A DNA stretch of 64,000 nt. Origin: Pelagibius sp. Alg239-R121 (GTDB lineage: Bacteria > Pseudomonadota > Alphaproteobacteria > Kiloniellales > Kiloniellaceae). The stretch lies in assembly GCF_947331435.1 (NCBI RefSeq), contig NZ_CAMZOF010000001.1:1550001-1614000 (forward strand), written 5' to 3'. A model generated the notes under the pieces. The model searched no databases. It was not told the DNA's origin and saw only the letters and a program-made list of their open reading frames with translations. The translations under genes were made by a program, and so were the position numbers. Shown piece by piece: positions 43,065 to 54,383 of this stretch (the stretch's first letter is position 1; every line of letters begins with the position of its first letter).

Positions 43065-43865
43065 TTAGGCTTCCTCTTTGATCAGATCGCGATAGGCGTG
43101 CCAGGTTGCATGTCCGATTAACGGGAAGGTGATGATCAGTCCGGCGAAAAGGGTCGCCAAACCGCAGGCGGTCACCATGGCGACCAGCCAGGCCCAAAGG
43201 ATCATGGCCTTCAGGTTGTCCCGCACGGCGCGCAGGCTGACGAGGATGGCGGTGACGGCATCGACGTCGTGGGCAACCAGCAGAGGAATCGAAATCACGC
43301 TGACGGCGAAGACCGCCGCGGCGAAGACGCCGCCGACGACCGTGCCCACGGCCAGCATCGACAAGCCTTCGAAGGAAAAGAGCAGGAGTTGCGTTGCTTC
43401 GTCCAGAGGCGGAATTTCAAGTGTCCCGAAGAACAGCGCAAACAGCAGCGTGGCAATCCGGATCCAGGCCAGAATCATGAGCGTCAGCAACACGCCGATG
43501 TAGGCGAGCTGGCCCGGAGAGCTGGTTTTGACGAAAAGCGCCGACTTCAGGCTGACGCTCTCGTTGTTGGCGTGGCGCCGGCTGATTTCGTAGAGGCCGA
43601 CCGCCAGCATAGGCCCCAAAAGCATGAAGCCGGCGATCATCGGCAGCAGCAGATATTCCAGCCCCAGCAGGAAGAGACCGGCAGAGACTGCAAAGCTGAC
43701 GATACTCAGCAAGGCGCCGTAGGTCAGGGAGACGCCGGGTGCGCGCCAAAGATCGGCCCAGCCGGCCGCCAGCCACTTCCACGGTTGCTCCATGGTCACT
43801 TGCCGGATGGCGAAACGGGGCTGAGATCCGGCGATCTGGGTGGTGTCCTGAGATATCACAATCAT
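43065..43865 (-). CDS. DUF2189 membrane protein
   Basis: 266 residues, about six membrane helices. RFAIRQVTMEQPWKWLAAGWADLWRAPGVSLTYGALL is the DUF2189 start, and ESVSLKSALFV and HATWHAYRDLI near the end are typical. The function is unknown; the family is often found in micro-oxic or cytochrome gene neighbourhoods. The FNR box at 43964-43977 lies about 105 bp upstream, so it may be oxygen-controlled and divergent from the universal stress gene. Confidence 0.85.
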   Translation of the reverse strand: MIVISQDTTQIAGSQPRFAIRQVTMEQPWKWLAAGWADLWRAPGVSLTYGALLSIVSFAVSAGLFLLGLEYLLLPMIAGFMLLGPMLAVGLYEISRRHANNESVSLKSALFVKTSSPGQLAYIGVLLTLMILAWIRIATLLFALFFGTLEIPPLDEATQLLLFSFEGLSMLAVGTVVGGVFAAAVFAVSVISIPLLVAHDVDAVTAILVSLRAVRDNLKAMILWAWLVAMVTACGLATLFAGLIITFPLIGHATWHAYRDLIKEEA

Positions 43866-43963
43866 GCCTCACTGAAAGTCTTTCACGCATGCATGGCAGA
43901 GGATAGCGCACAAGGGCGCATCCTCTCCATGAATTATTCTCGCTCAAGACGGCCGCCCGATCA

Positions 43964-43977
43964 TTGACGTGTGTCAA
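43964..43977. promoter_or_regulatory. FNR/FixK box between the DUF2189 and universal stress genes
   Basis: TTGACGTGTGTCAA is a perfect TTGAC-N4-GTCAA palindrome. Forward transcription would start near 44012 and reverse transcription near 43929, so it could serve both genes. Confidence 0.87.
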
Positions 43978-44076
43978 TGCATGGCAACGGGATTGCTCCT
44001 ATAGCTGCTCTAACCGGTGCGTTTGCACAAAGCTGCGGCGCACCTTTCCCCAAGAGTCGAACTGAGGAGGAGTCAG

Positions 44077-44145
44077 ATGAGTGAACATCGTCTTGTTTCC
44101 TGGCCCTGGTCGCGTCCGCTTAGCGCCGGCACTGCGGTTGGGTGA
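44077..44145 (+). CDS. Possible 22-codon leader ORF
   Basis: ATG with an excellent ribosome site (GAGGAGG, 8 bases upstream), encoding MSEHRLVSWPWSRPLSAGTA-V-G. It lies downstream of the FNR box and ends inside a 10-bp hairpin (44123-44159), upstream of the universal stress gene. It may be a leader peptide whose translation affects the hairpin, or a small protein of its own. Confidence 0.45.
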   Translation: MSEHRLVSWPWSRPLSAGTAVG

Positions 44146-44159
44146 GGGTGTGCCGGCGC
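44123..44159 (+). promoter_or_regulatory. Hairpin overlapping the end of the leader ORF
   Basis: GCGCCGGCAC (44123-44132) pairs exactly with GTGCCGGCGC (44150-44159) across 17 bases. The leader stop codon (44143-44145) is in the loop. There is no T-run, so it is not a classical terminator. Confidence 0.6.
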
Positions 44160-44240
44160 GATACGGCCTCACATCCTGCCCGTCCCGATCAAACCTCATG
44201 ATCAAACTTTATCTGCCCACTCGCCATGACCGGAACGAAC

Positions 44241-45086
44241 ATGACCTATAAAGACATTCTCATCTATCTGGACGACTCCGCGGCCTGCGCAAAACGTATA
44301 GAAGCGGCGATCGCCCTGGCGCGGTCTCACGACGCACACCTGACCGGCCTGGCTCTGGACTCCGGTATTTCCATGGCGACCTATATGGAGGTTCATGTCC
44401 CGGAGGAGATTCTGGCGACCATGCGCGGCCGTGAGCGGGACCGGGCCGAAAAGATAGCGGCCGATTTTCGCGGCACGATCGAGCGCGCCGGATTGAACAG
44501 TGATTGTCATGTGATCTCCACCAGCGACATCACTGCGGCAAAAACCGTTGCCGAGATGGCCCGTTACTCGGATCTGGTGATCCTGGGGCAGGTAGACGAG
44601 CGGGAGAACGAACCGCTGGGCGGTGCCAAGCTGCCTCAGGACGTCATGCTGGCTGCCGGACGCCCGGTCCTGATGGTGCCCTATATCGGGGCCGGGGCAA
44701 CACTGGGTGAAAGGATCCTGGTCGCCTGGACTCCCGGCCGGGAGTCGGCGCGCGCCGTTGCGGATGCGCTGCCGCTTTTGAAGAAGGCCAAGGACGTCAC
44801 GGTCCTCACGGTCAATCCGGTCGTGGGGCGGGGTGCCCACGGTGAACGGCCGGGCGCGGATATCGGCCGGCATCTCGCCCGTCACGGCGTCAAGGTCATC
44901 GTCGACCGGGTGACCACCGACCAGGTCAGGGTGGCGGATGCGATACTGGCTTATGCCGCCGACAATGCCATCGACATGATCGTCATGGGGGCCTATGGCC
45001 GTTCGCGCCTGCGCGAGGTGGTTCTCGGCGGCGTGACGCACGAGCTGTTACAGCACATGCCGGTGCCGTTGCTCATGTCGCACTAA
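44241..45086 (+). CDS. Universal stress protein, tandem UspA domains
   Basis: 281 residues, two UspA domains (about 1-140 and 150-281). The start MTYKDILIYLDDSAACAKRIEAAIALA and LAADSG-like LALDSGI are typical; the second domain has the nucleotide loop GAYGRSRLREVVLGG. Usually cytoplasmic and induced under energy or oxygen stress. The ATG at 44241 was chosen over 44226 because GGAA precedes it and the family starts M-x-Y-K-D. The FNR box and leader ORF upstream suggest oxygen control. Confidence 0.92.
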   Translation: MTYKDILIYLDDSAACAKRIEAAIALARSHDAHLTGLALDSGISMATYMEVHVPEEILATMRGRERDRAEKIAADFRGTIERAGLNSDCHVISTSDITAAKTVAEMARYSDLVILGQVDERENEPLGGAKLPQDVMLAAGRPVLMVPYIGAGATLGERILVAWTPGRESARAVADALPLLKKAKDVTVLTVNPVVGRGAHGERPGADIGRHLARHGVKVIVDRVTTDQVRVADAILAYAADNAIDMIVMGAYGRSRLREVVLGGVTHELLQHMPVPLLMSH

Positions 45087-45240
45087 TTGCAGCGCCATAA
45101 ACTTTAGTTATAGAGACGGCAAATTAAACTTCTGCCCAATGGAGAATTCCGGGTGCGGACCAAAGATCGAATGCACCGGCCGGATGCTGTATCCGCAGCG
45201 TTCCGGGCCGGTTCATTCATCTCAATCTTTGGAGCTTCCC

Positions 45241-45540
45241 ATGAAAATCTCTGCCGTCGTACTTCCCGCCGTTGCGGTTGCCGCTATCGCTTCCATCACC
45301 CTTGCCGGCGTGTCTTCGCTGCCAGCCAATCCGGCTGCCGCTGCCGCATCTCAAGGCAGTTACGCCGGTAAATCGGGTGATGAGATCACCAAGAGCCTCG
45401 AGGAACAGGGCTACGAGGTCCGCAAGATCGAAACTGAAGACGGCTACCTGGAGGCCTACGCACTTTTGGACGGCAAGCGCTTCGAGATCTATGTCGATCC
45501 GAAGACGGGCAATATCATCAAGATCGAACAGGACGACTGA
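45241..45540 (+). CDS. Exported PepSY-domain protein
   Basis: 99 residues from the ATG at 45241 with GGAG seven bases upstream. A Sec signal (cleavage after PAAAA about residue 36) leads to one PepSY domain: GDEITKSLEEQGYEVRKIETEDGYLEAYALLDGKRFEIYVDPKTGNIIKIEQDD. Such small periplasmic PepSY proteins commonly accompany cytochrome b561 and two-component or redox genes; the activity is unknown. It is followed by cytochrome b561 and a membrane HTH gene, a likely operon. Confidence 0.9.
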   Translation: MKISAVVLPAVAVAAIASITLAGVSSLPANPAAAAASQGSYAGKSGDEITKSLEEQGYEVRKIETEDGYLEAYALLDGKRFEIYVDPKTGNIIKIEQDD

Positions 45541-45653
45541 ATCCCCGCCTGACGCCACCGCCGCCCAACGCGGCGCGGAAATCCGCTGTGCGGCGTACAG
45601 CGGATTTTGGCGGCCGCGCTACTTCTGATCTATTCCCGGAGAGGAGAGCTGTC

Positions 45654-46175
45654 ATGCAGTCCGTCAAGGTCTGGGATCCCTTTGTCCGCATCTTTCATTG
45701 GGGGACGGCTCTGCTGTTCCTCGCCAACTTCGCTGTCTTCGAAGACGATGGCGCCGCGCACCGCTATGCCGGTTATCTGCTCTTCGGTCTTGTTCTCCTG
45801 CGTATCCTCTGGGGATTGGTCGGGACCAAATACGCACGTTTCAACGCTTTCTGGCCGAGTTTGCGGGATATCAAAGAGCACTTCCGCGGCCTGCTCAACC
45901 GCGATCTCCAACCCCATTTATCCCACAACCCGCTGGGCGCGCTTATGGTCTACAATCTGCTGATCGCGCTGATCCTGATTTCCGTTACCGGCATCATGAT
46001 GGGCAGCGATACTTTTTGGGGCGTCGCTTGGGTCGAGGAAGCTCACGAGCTGATTGCGAACTACGCCATCGTCTGTGTCGGACTGCATATCGCCGGCGTA
46101 ATTTTCGAATCTCGGCGCTCGAAGATCAATCTCGTAAAGGCTATGGTGACGGGGCAAAAGAACATTCCCGGCTGA
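45654..46175 (+). CDS. Cytochrome b561-type membrane protein
   Basis: 173 residues with four membrane helices. VWDPFVRIFHWGTALLFLANF carries the first heme-ligand His, AAHRYAGYLLFGLVLLRILWG the second, and CVGLHIAGVIFESRRSKINLVKAMVTG the last pair. GAGGAG precedes the ATG by 8 bases. It binds b-type heme and moves electrons across or within the membrane, often to a periplasmic partner, here plausibly the PepSY protein. Followed 20 bases later by the LuxR-type gene. Confidence 0.93.
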   Translation: MQSVKVWDPFVRIFHWGTALLFLANFAVFEDDGAAHRYAGYLLFGLVLLRILWGLVGTKYARFNAFWPSLRDIKEHFRGLLNRDLQPHLSHNPLGALMVYNLLIALILISVTGIMMGSDTFWGVAWVEEAHELIANYAIVCVGLHIAGVIFESRRSKINLVKAMVTGQKNIPG

Positions 46176-46195
46176 CGTAATTACATGGCGGAGGC

Positions 46196-46807
46196 ATGAC
46201 GAAACCTTTAGCGGTGCATCCGCCAATCTACCGAAACAGAGCCGGCGCATTGTTCGGGCTGCTGGGGCTCCAGATTTTTTGCGCGTTGCTCCTGCTGATC
46301 GAAGCCCTGGTGGAGCTCTCGGGCCGGGAGTATCTCCTGGAGAGTTTCGGGCATCATTATCTTGAGTTCATTGTTGTGCTGGCTCTGGTGCTCGGGATTG
46401 CGCTGACGGCTCGTGAAATCCGCAAGGTCCTGGCACGACAAAAATCCATGGAGAAAACCTTGGAAGCCGCTTCAGGTGCCTTTTATCAGCTGATCGAGGA
46501 TCATTTCGATGCCTGGTCTCTGACACCGTCGGAGCGGGACGTCGCGTTGCTCGCCATCAAGGGTCTTTCCATCGCCGAAATCGCCGAGGCCCGGCACACC
46601 AAGGAAGGCACGATCAAAGCCCAGTGCAATGCCACATACCGCAAGGCGGGCGTGACCGGCCGGACACAGTTGTTGAGCCTCTTTATTGATGAACTTCTGG
46701 GTGAGGGCTTGGACAGACAACGCGATGGCGATAGGGCGTCTGCGCCGGAAATCTCCGAAGCCACAGGTGCGTCGGGATTTGACGCAAAGAAAGCGGCGCT
46801 CGAATAG
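46196..46807 (+). CDS. Membrane-anchored LuxR-type HTH regulator
   Basis: 203 residues. Two N-terminal membrane helices (ALFGLLGLQIFCALLLLIEALVEL, EFIVVLALVLGIALTA) are followed by a short coiled segment (EIRKVLARQKSMEKTLEAASG) and a LuxR HTH (LTPSERDVALLAIKGLSIAEIAEARHTKEGTIKAQCNATYRKAGVTGRTQLLSLFIDELL). A DNA-binding domain fixed to the membrane suggests direct sensing of membrane or redox state. It is the third gene of the PepSY-b561 operon and is followed by an FNR-box-controlled P-type ATPase. Confidence 0.88.
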   Translation: MTKPLAVHPPIYRNRAGALFGLLGLQIFCALLLLIEALVELSGREYLLESFGHHYLEFIVVLALVLGIALTAREIRKVLARQKSMEKTLEAASGAFYQLIEDHFDAWSLTPSERDVALLAIKGLSIAEIAEARHTKEGTIKAQCNATYRKAGVTGRTQLLSLFIDELLGEGLDRQRDGDRASAPEISEATGASGFDAKKAALE

Positions 46808-46900
46808 GTTCGTCTCGCGGCGATCAGAAGACAACAATCAGACTGCGCCGCGGCAGCGCAGCCATTCCTAACTGCATCAGGCCCCAGGCGATCACCTCTA

Positions 46901-46914
46901 TTGACGTGGCTCAA
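46901..46914 (+). promoter_or_regulatory. FNR-type box before the P2-type ATPase
   Basis: TTGACGTGGCTCAA (TTGA-N6-TCAA, second half-site imperfect). If class II, transcription starts near 46949, downstream of the ATG at 46914, which favours the start at 46980. Confidence 0.7.
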
Positions 46915-46979
46915 TGAAATTCACCGTTCGCTCAGCCATCTTGGCAGCAATCGGCGGTGCGGTTTACGGAGCAAAAGGA

Positions 46980-49736
<2,757 letters not shown>

Positions 49737-49866
49737 CGGTGTCTAGCAGAAGCAGTGCCAATTCCTTCGGAATGTCTGAAGCCGCAAGAGTAAATCCGAT
49801 CTAGGTGAATCCATCTCGATGACCTGCTACGATCAAGTTGGCGGTAACTGACGAGGAGGACCCACC

Positions 49867-50505
49867 GTGTCCGACGAACTTGTGTTTTACACGCACCCCA
49901 TGTCGCGCGGACGTATCGCGCGCTGGATGCTCGAAGAATTGGGTCAGCCCTATCGCACGGAGTTGCTTGGTTACGGCACCACGATGAAGGCGCCCGACTA
50001 TCTGGAAGTTAACCCGATGGGCAAGGTTCCCGCTGTACGCCATGGTGATGCGGTCGTGACCGAGTGTGCTGCGATCTGTGCCTATCTTGCCGATGCTTTT
50101 CCCGGTGCCGGACTCGCTCCGGCGCCCGGTGATCCGCTACGTGCTCCCTATTATCGCTGGCTGTTCTTTGGGGCGGGGCCGATCGAAGCGGCGGCGATGA
50201 ACAAGATGCTGGGTTTCGAGGTGCCCGAAGAGCGCCGGGGGAACGTCGGCTACGGCTGCTACGATGACGTCATGTCGACGATGGAGACAGCAATCGCCGG
50301 AAAGGACTATCTGGTGGGCGATCGCTTCACCGCCGCGGACGTCTATTTCGGATCCCATATCGGCTGGGGTATGTCTTTCGGCAGCGTCGAAAAGCGTCCG
50401 GGGTTCGAGGCCTATTGGGAAAGAATTTCGTCCAGGCCGGCTGCAGTTCGGGCGCGGGAAATCGACGATGCGCTCCTCGCAGAACAGGCGGGAACGGAGT
50501 CGTAA
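49867..50505 (+). CDS. Glutathione S-transferase family protein
   Basis: 212 residues from a GTG at 49867 with GAGGAGG upstream. The thioredoxin-like half contains YTHPMSRGRIARWMLEELGQPY, VNPMGKVPAV and TECAAICAYLAD, and the helical half contains YLVGDRFTAADVYFGSHIGWGM, the N-capping motif. The Ser in PMSRG is in the place of the catalytic residue. It conjugates or reduces small electrophiles with glutathione; the substrate is unknown. Confidence 0.92.
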   Translation: MSDELVFYTHPMSRGRIARWMLEELGQPYRTELLGYGTTMKAPDYLEVNPMGKVPAVRHGDAVVTECAAICAYLADAFPGAGLAPAPGDPLRAPYYRWLFFGAGPIEAAAMNKMLGFEVPEERRGNVGYGCYDDVMSTMETAIAGKDYLVGDRFTAADVYFGSHIGWGMSFGSVEKRPGFEAYWERISSRPAAVRAREIDDALLAEQAGTES

Positions 50506-50590
50506 TTCAGCCAGGATCAAGCTCGACTGAAAGCCGCGCGGCGGCGATCGGCCGGTTGTACCTCCGGGTGCCTTCCAGTAATCTGCCGCT

Positions 50591-51175
50591 ATGAAAATTT
50601 GCGTGTTTTGCGGCTCGAGTCTCGGCAGAGATTCAGCCTATAAGGAAGCTGCCCTGGAAACCGGCGCTTTCTTCGCCAAGCGGGATATCGAACTCGTTTA
50701 TGGCGGCGGTCATGTGGGAATGATGGGGGTCATCGCGGATGCCGTGCTCGCGGGGGGTGGCAAGGTGACCGGCGTGATGCCGGCGGCGCTTGTCGAACGT
50801 GAAATCGCACACAAAGACCTAACGTCCTTAATCGTGGTCGACTCCATGCATGAACGCAAGGCCGAGATGGCGACGCGGGCGGACGGTTTCATCGCCCTGC
50901 CGGGCGGTGCCGGGACCTTGGAAGAGGTGTTCGAGCAATGGACCTGGGCACAGCTTGGCGTCCATCAGAAGCCCTGCGGCTTTCTCAACACCAAGGGCTA
51001 CTTCGATCCGCTGCGCGCCATGATCGAGCGGATCGTGACCGAGGGTTTCATGAAGGCCGATTACGCCGAGATGCTGGCCTTTTCGGATTCGTCTGAAGAT
51101 ATTCTCGAGGCTTTCGAAAGCTACGTCCCGCCCTTACGCAAGTGGACCGACGGTGCACCGGGCGTCCAGCTGTAA
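50591..51175 (+). CDS. LOG-family protein (TIGR00730)
   Basis: 194 residues. CVFCGSSLGRDSAYKEAALETGAF, YGGGHVGMMGVIADAVLAGGGKVTGVMP and the motif PGGAGTLEEVFEQWTWAQLG are the full LOG pattern. These enzymes release the base from nucleoside 5'-monophosphates (cytokinin phosphoribohydrolases in plants and bacteria; AMP/GMP nucleosidase-like activity). They are often mis-annotated as lysine decarboxylase. It stands 85 bases after the GST gene, perhaps in one unit. Confidence 0.94.
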   Translation: MKICVFCGSSLGRDSAYKEAALETGAFFAKRDIELVYGGGHVGMMGVIADAVLAGGGKVTGVMPAALVEREIAHKDLTSLIVVDSMHERKAEMATRADGFIALPGGAGTLEEVFEQWTWAQLGVHQKPCGFLNTKGYFDPLRAMIERIVTEGFMKADYAEMLAFSDSSEDILEAFESYVPPLRKWTDGAPGVQL

Positions 51176-51327
51176 CGGAGCGGTTTGTCGGTGCCAGGCC
51201 ATCGATGTGGATCGCCCGAGCGTTTGAAGTTCTCTATGTAGAACTCCGGCGCGTGGTCTGGACTGCGACGCCAACGGGGTGCTCGGTTCCGAAAAGCAGT
51301 CAATCTGAGATCCAGGGCCAGGACCCG

Positions 51328-52311
51328 TCAATCTGTCGAAGATCCAATCGGGGAATGCGCCACAACCCGGGCATGCTTTGTTTGGCCGCGACGCAAAACC
51401 ATAAAGCCGGCTCCGATGATCATGAGCATGCCAAGAATCGTCGAACCGCTAGGTGATGTCGCGAAGAAGAAATAATCCCACATCGCCACAAATACCAAAT
51501 AGCCGTATTCGAACGTCGCAACAACAGATGGCGGTGCGGCTTGATAGGCACCGGCAAGCAACATGGCGATTGCGACCGCCAGAACTGCCAGCAGTCCCAG
51601 AACCAGCCATTCCGAAGTGCCAACCGGAGACCAGGTCCCAAATATATAGGGATACGACCGGACGAGCTCTTCGCCAGGCTGCCAAAGGACAAGCACCACA
51701 CTCATTATCAAACCGGCGGCCAGCATGACCAAATTGACGGAGAGCGCCAAAGTAATCAGCGGCAGGGACTGGCATTTCGTCCGGGTTGTGACATGTGACA
51801 GCGCATAGAAGAAGGCGCCAATCACCGGTAGGAGCACCCAGGGAGAAAAGGCGTCTGTGCCCGGCTGCAGGAGGATGATGACACCTGCAAAGCCCACAAA
51901 AACAGCGATCCAGCCACGAAGGCCGACGGCTTCGCCGATGACATGGGCGGAGAGTAACGTAACAAAGATAGGCGCGATGTAATTCGCGGCGCCAAGGCTT
52001 GACAGACTCAGAAACGGAATGGCCGCGTAGAATGCCAAAAACGTCATCGTCATAAAGAGCGCCCGCAACAGCGGCCATTTTCGCAAGGCATCAACGAGCG
52101 CGCTTCTCTGTGCGCCCTGGACCCATGCCAGAGCAAAAAATAACGGCAGCGTCATCAGCGCCCGTAAGGCGAAAATCTGCCAAAGAGTGAGCTCTGCGCT
52201 GAAAAGTTTAAATACAACATCCTGAACCGATATCGTGAAGGCCGCGGCCACGATCAAAGTGACACCACGTGCGACCTGTTGAGGCCGCGCCTGTACATTT
52301 CCAATAGACAA
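51328..52311 (-). CDS. EamA/DMT-family transporter
   Basis: About 327 residues from a TTG at 52311-52309, chosen because GGGAGG precedes it by 5 bases; a GTG at 52332 is possible. Ten membrane helices in two EamA repeats, for example FTISVQDVVFKLFSAELTLWQIFALRAL, LSSLGAANYIAPIFVTLLSA and SVVATFEYGYLVFVAMWDYFFF. Such proteins export amino acids, nucleosides or drugs. Divergent from the LysR gene at 52422, which probably controls it. Confidence 0.88.
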   Translation of the reverse strand: MSIGNVQARPQQVARGVTLIVAAAFTISVQDVVFKLFSAELTLWQIFALRALMTLPLFFALAWVQGAQRSALVDALRKWPLLRALFMTMTFLAFYAAIPFLSLSSLGAANYIAPIFVTLLSAHVIGEAVGLRGWIAVFVGFAGVIILLQPGTDAFSPWVLLPVIGAFFYALSHVTTRTKCQSLPLITLALSVNLVMLAAGLIMSVVLVLWQPGEELVRSYPYIFGTWSPVGTSEWLVLGLLAVLAVAIAMLLAGAYQAAPPSVVATFEYGYLVFVAMWDYFFFATSPSGSTILGMLMIIGAGFMVLRRGQTKHARVVAHSPIGSSTD

Positions 52312-52400
52312 TTTGGCCTCCCTACGCAGCACTTGAGAACCTGCTGTCTTTTAAGATATTGCGGTTGGGAGTGTTTAAGAAGGCATTGCAAACTAAAGTC

Positions 52401-52423
52401 ATTGTTTGATAAAAATAAACAAT
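52401..52423. promoter_or_regulatory. Inverted repeat overlapping the LysR start codon
   Basis: ATTGTTT (52401-52407) and AAACAAT (52417-52423) around 9 bases, with the LysR ATG at 52422 inside the right arm. The place suggests autorepression and control of the divergent EamA gene. Confidence 0.6.
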
Positions 52424-53339
52424 GGAGCGTGCACCAATTCATGGAATTGAAGTCTTTCTGGCGATTGTTCGGGAGGGATCCCTTCGTGCGGCCGCCAAAG
52501 AACTTGGCGTGGGTGCTCCTGCGGTCAGCCTTCAACTGAAAGCGCTGGAAGAGAAAATGGGCGTTGGTCTGCTGTTTCGCACAACGCGCAGCATCGAGCT
52601 GACCGATGCCGGCCGGGTGCTGTTCGATGCGGCGGCGCCGGCCTATCGGGACATGCTCTATGCGGTTAAAAAAACCCAGGAGCTTGGAAATTCCGCCAAG
52701 GGAACCTTGCGCCTGAGTTTGTCGCGAGGCGCCTATATCACAGCCATCGCGCCGGTGTTGGAAAAGTTCCAATCAGACAATCCCGGAATCTCTTTGGACC
52801 TTTCCCTGAACGAAGGGTTGGTCGATATCATTCGAGACGGTTTTCACGCCGGCATACGTCTGGGGGACATTTTGTCGCCTGAAATGATGGCGGTGCGTTT
52901 AACGCCGTCGTTGACCCCGGCCTTCTCCGCCGCACCGTCCTACCTGGACAGGCACGGTCGTCCTGAACATCCGCGCGACCTTCTGAATCATCACTGCATC
53001 CGCTACAAGCTCCCGACCGCCAAAAAGGTAGCTGACTGGCATTTCACCGAAGACGGGCAGGATAAAACCATCGATCCGCCAACACGGTTGGTTTTCGATC
53101 ATATGACGGGCGTGATACAGGCCGCGCGCGAGGGTCACGGTATCGGCTGGTCACTGCGGTCCACGGCGGCGGAACATCTTGAATCCGGAGACCTGGAAAC
53201 GCTTCTTGATCCCTACGTGCGAAAGTTGCCGCCGTTTTACCTCTATTATCCAGAGCAAAATAAACGCGTTGAATGCCTGCGGCTCTTTATCGACTGCCTC
53301 GTGTCGTACCGGAATCAACAGGCCAAGAATTCAGCCTGA
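52422..53339 (+). CDS. LysR-type transcriptional regulator
   Basis: 305 residues. The HTH is FLAIVREGSLRAAAKELGVGAPAVSLQLKALEEKMGVGLLFRTTRSIELTDAG-like (residues about 10-60) and the effector domain runs from about 90 to 295 (LRLSLSRGAYITAIAPVLEKF, GIRLGDILSPEMMAVRL, REGHGIGWSLRSTA). This CrgA-like subgroup usually controls a neighbouring transporter or oxidoreductase; here the divergent EamA gene is the obvious target. Confidence 0.92.
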   Translation: MERAPIHGIEVFLAIVREGSLRAAAKELGVGAPAVSLQLKALEEKMGVGLLFRTTRSIELTDAGRVLFDAAAPAYRDMLYAVKKTQELGNSAKGTLRLSLSRGAYITAIAPVLEKFQSDNPGISLDLSLNEGLVDIIRDGFHAGIRLGDILSPEMMAVRLTPSLTPAFSAAPSYLDRHGRPEHPRDLLNHHCIRYKLPTAKKVADWHFTEDGQDKTIDPPTRLVFDHMTGVIQAAREGHGIGWSLRSTAAEHLESGDLETLLDPYVRKLPPFYLYYPEQNKRVECLRLFIDCLVSYRNQQAKNSA

Positions 53340-53368
53340 ATACCGGTTAAAAATTGGCGGGCGGCCGT

Positions 53369-54280
53369 TCAGCGCAGTGCCGGCTGGCTGGCAAGTTTAG
53401 ACTTGGATAGTTCTGGCGATTTAGCGAAGTTTTTTGCACCTGCGACGCAGACAACCACCGCAACCGAGACGGCTGCCATGGGCCAGCTAACCTCCTCCTG
53501 AAGCAGGGTTGCGGCCAGCATCAACCCCATAAAGGGTTGAAGCAGCTGGAGCTGCCCGACGGCCGCTATTCCCCCTTGGGCCAGTCCACGGTACCAGAAT
53601 ACAAAGCCGATAAGCATGCTGAACAAAGACACATAGGCGAGTGCGATCCAGGATGGCTGGCTCACGCCTGCGAAGCTTGCGGGCAGCGTATAGATTGCAA
53701 GGGGCGCCATAATCGGCAATGACAGGACAAGCGCCCAGGAGATGACCTGCCAGCCACCAAGTTTCCGCGATAGTTTCGCTCCTTCTGCATAGCCCAGGCC
53801 GCAGGCGATGATCGCGGCAAACATCAGAATGTCGCCGGTCCAGGATGCCGAGAGATCCTGTGTCAGAGCGAAGCCGGCAACGAGGGTACTGCCGGCAACG
53901 GCAAAGACCCAAAAAGCCGGGCGGGGGCGATCGCCGGCCCGGAGCACAGCGAAAATTGCCGTCGCAAGCGGCAGGAGGCCGATAAAGACGATCGAGTGCG
54001 CCGAGGTAATGTGCTCCAGGGCCAGTGCCGTCAGCAACGGGAAGCCGACCACAACCCCGAGTGCCACGATGAACAGCGGTGCAAGGTCGCTTCGGCCCGG
54101 CCGTTCTTGGCGAAGGAGGACAAGCAGGGCAAGCGCCAAAACGCCGGCGATCGCAGCGCGTATAAGGGTCAGAAAAACAGGATCGAAGTCCGCAACGGCC
54201 ACGCGCGTCGCCGGCAGTGAGCCGCTGAAAATTGCGACGCCGATAAAGCCGTAAATCCAGCCGCTTTTACTTTCGTCCAT
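53369..54280 (-). CDS. EamA/DMT-family transporter
   Basis: 303 residues from the ATG at 54280-54278 with AAGGAGGG six bases upstream; the ATG at 54304 lacks a site. Ten helices, two EamA domains: WIYGFIGVAIFSGSLPATRVAVADFDPVFLTLIRAA and PSWIALAYVSLFSMLIGFVFWYRGLAQGGIAAVGQLQLLQPFMGLMLAATLL, the latter a typical second repeat. Divergent from the MocR-type gene at 54384, which probably controls it. Confidence 0.9.
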   Translation of the reverse strand: MDESKSGWIYGFIGVAIFSGSLPATRVAVADFDPVFLTLIRAAIAGVLALALLVLLRQERPGRSDLAPLFIVALGVVVGFPLLTALALEHITSAHSIVFIGLLPLATAIFAVLRAGDRPRPAFWVFAVAGSTLVAGFALTQDLSASWTGDILMFAAIIACGLGYAEGAKLSRKLGGWQVISWALVLSLPIMAPLAIYTLPASFAGVSQPSWIALAYVSLFSMLIGFVFWYRGLAQGGIAAVGQLQLLQPFMGLMLAATLLQEEVSWPMAAVSVAVVVCVAGAKNFAKSPELSKSKLASQPALR

Positions 54281-54383
54281 CCGGCCCTCCTTTTCCGAAG
54301 GCACTATGACCGAGGCCTATGGTTCTGCCAGAGACAGTCAGGTACAATATCGATAAACTGTAATGGAATAATGAGCAGTACAG

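Noticed and set aside
50591-51175. Lysine decarboxylase
   Set aside because: The PGGxGTxxE motif and length belong to the LOG nucleotide-activating family, a common misannotation.
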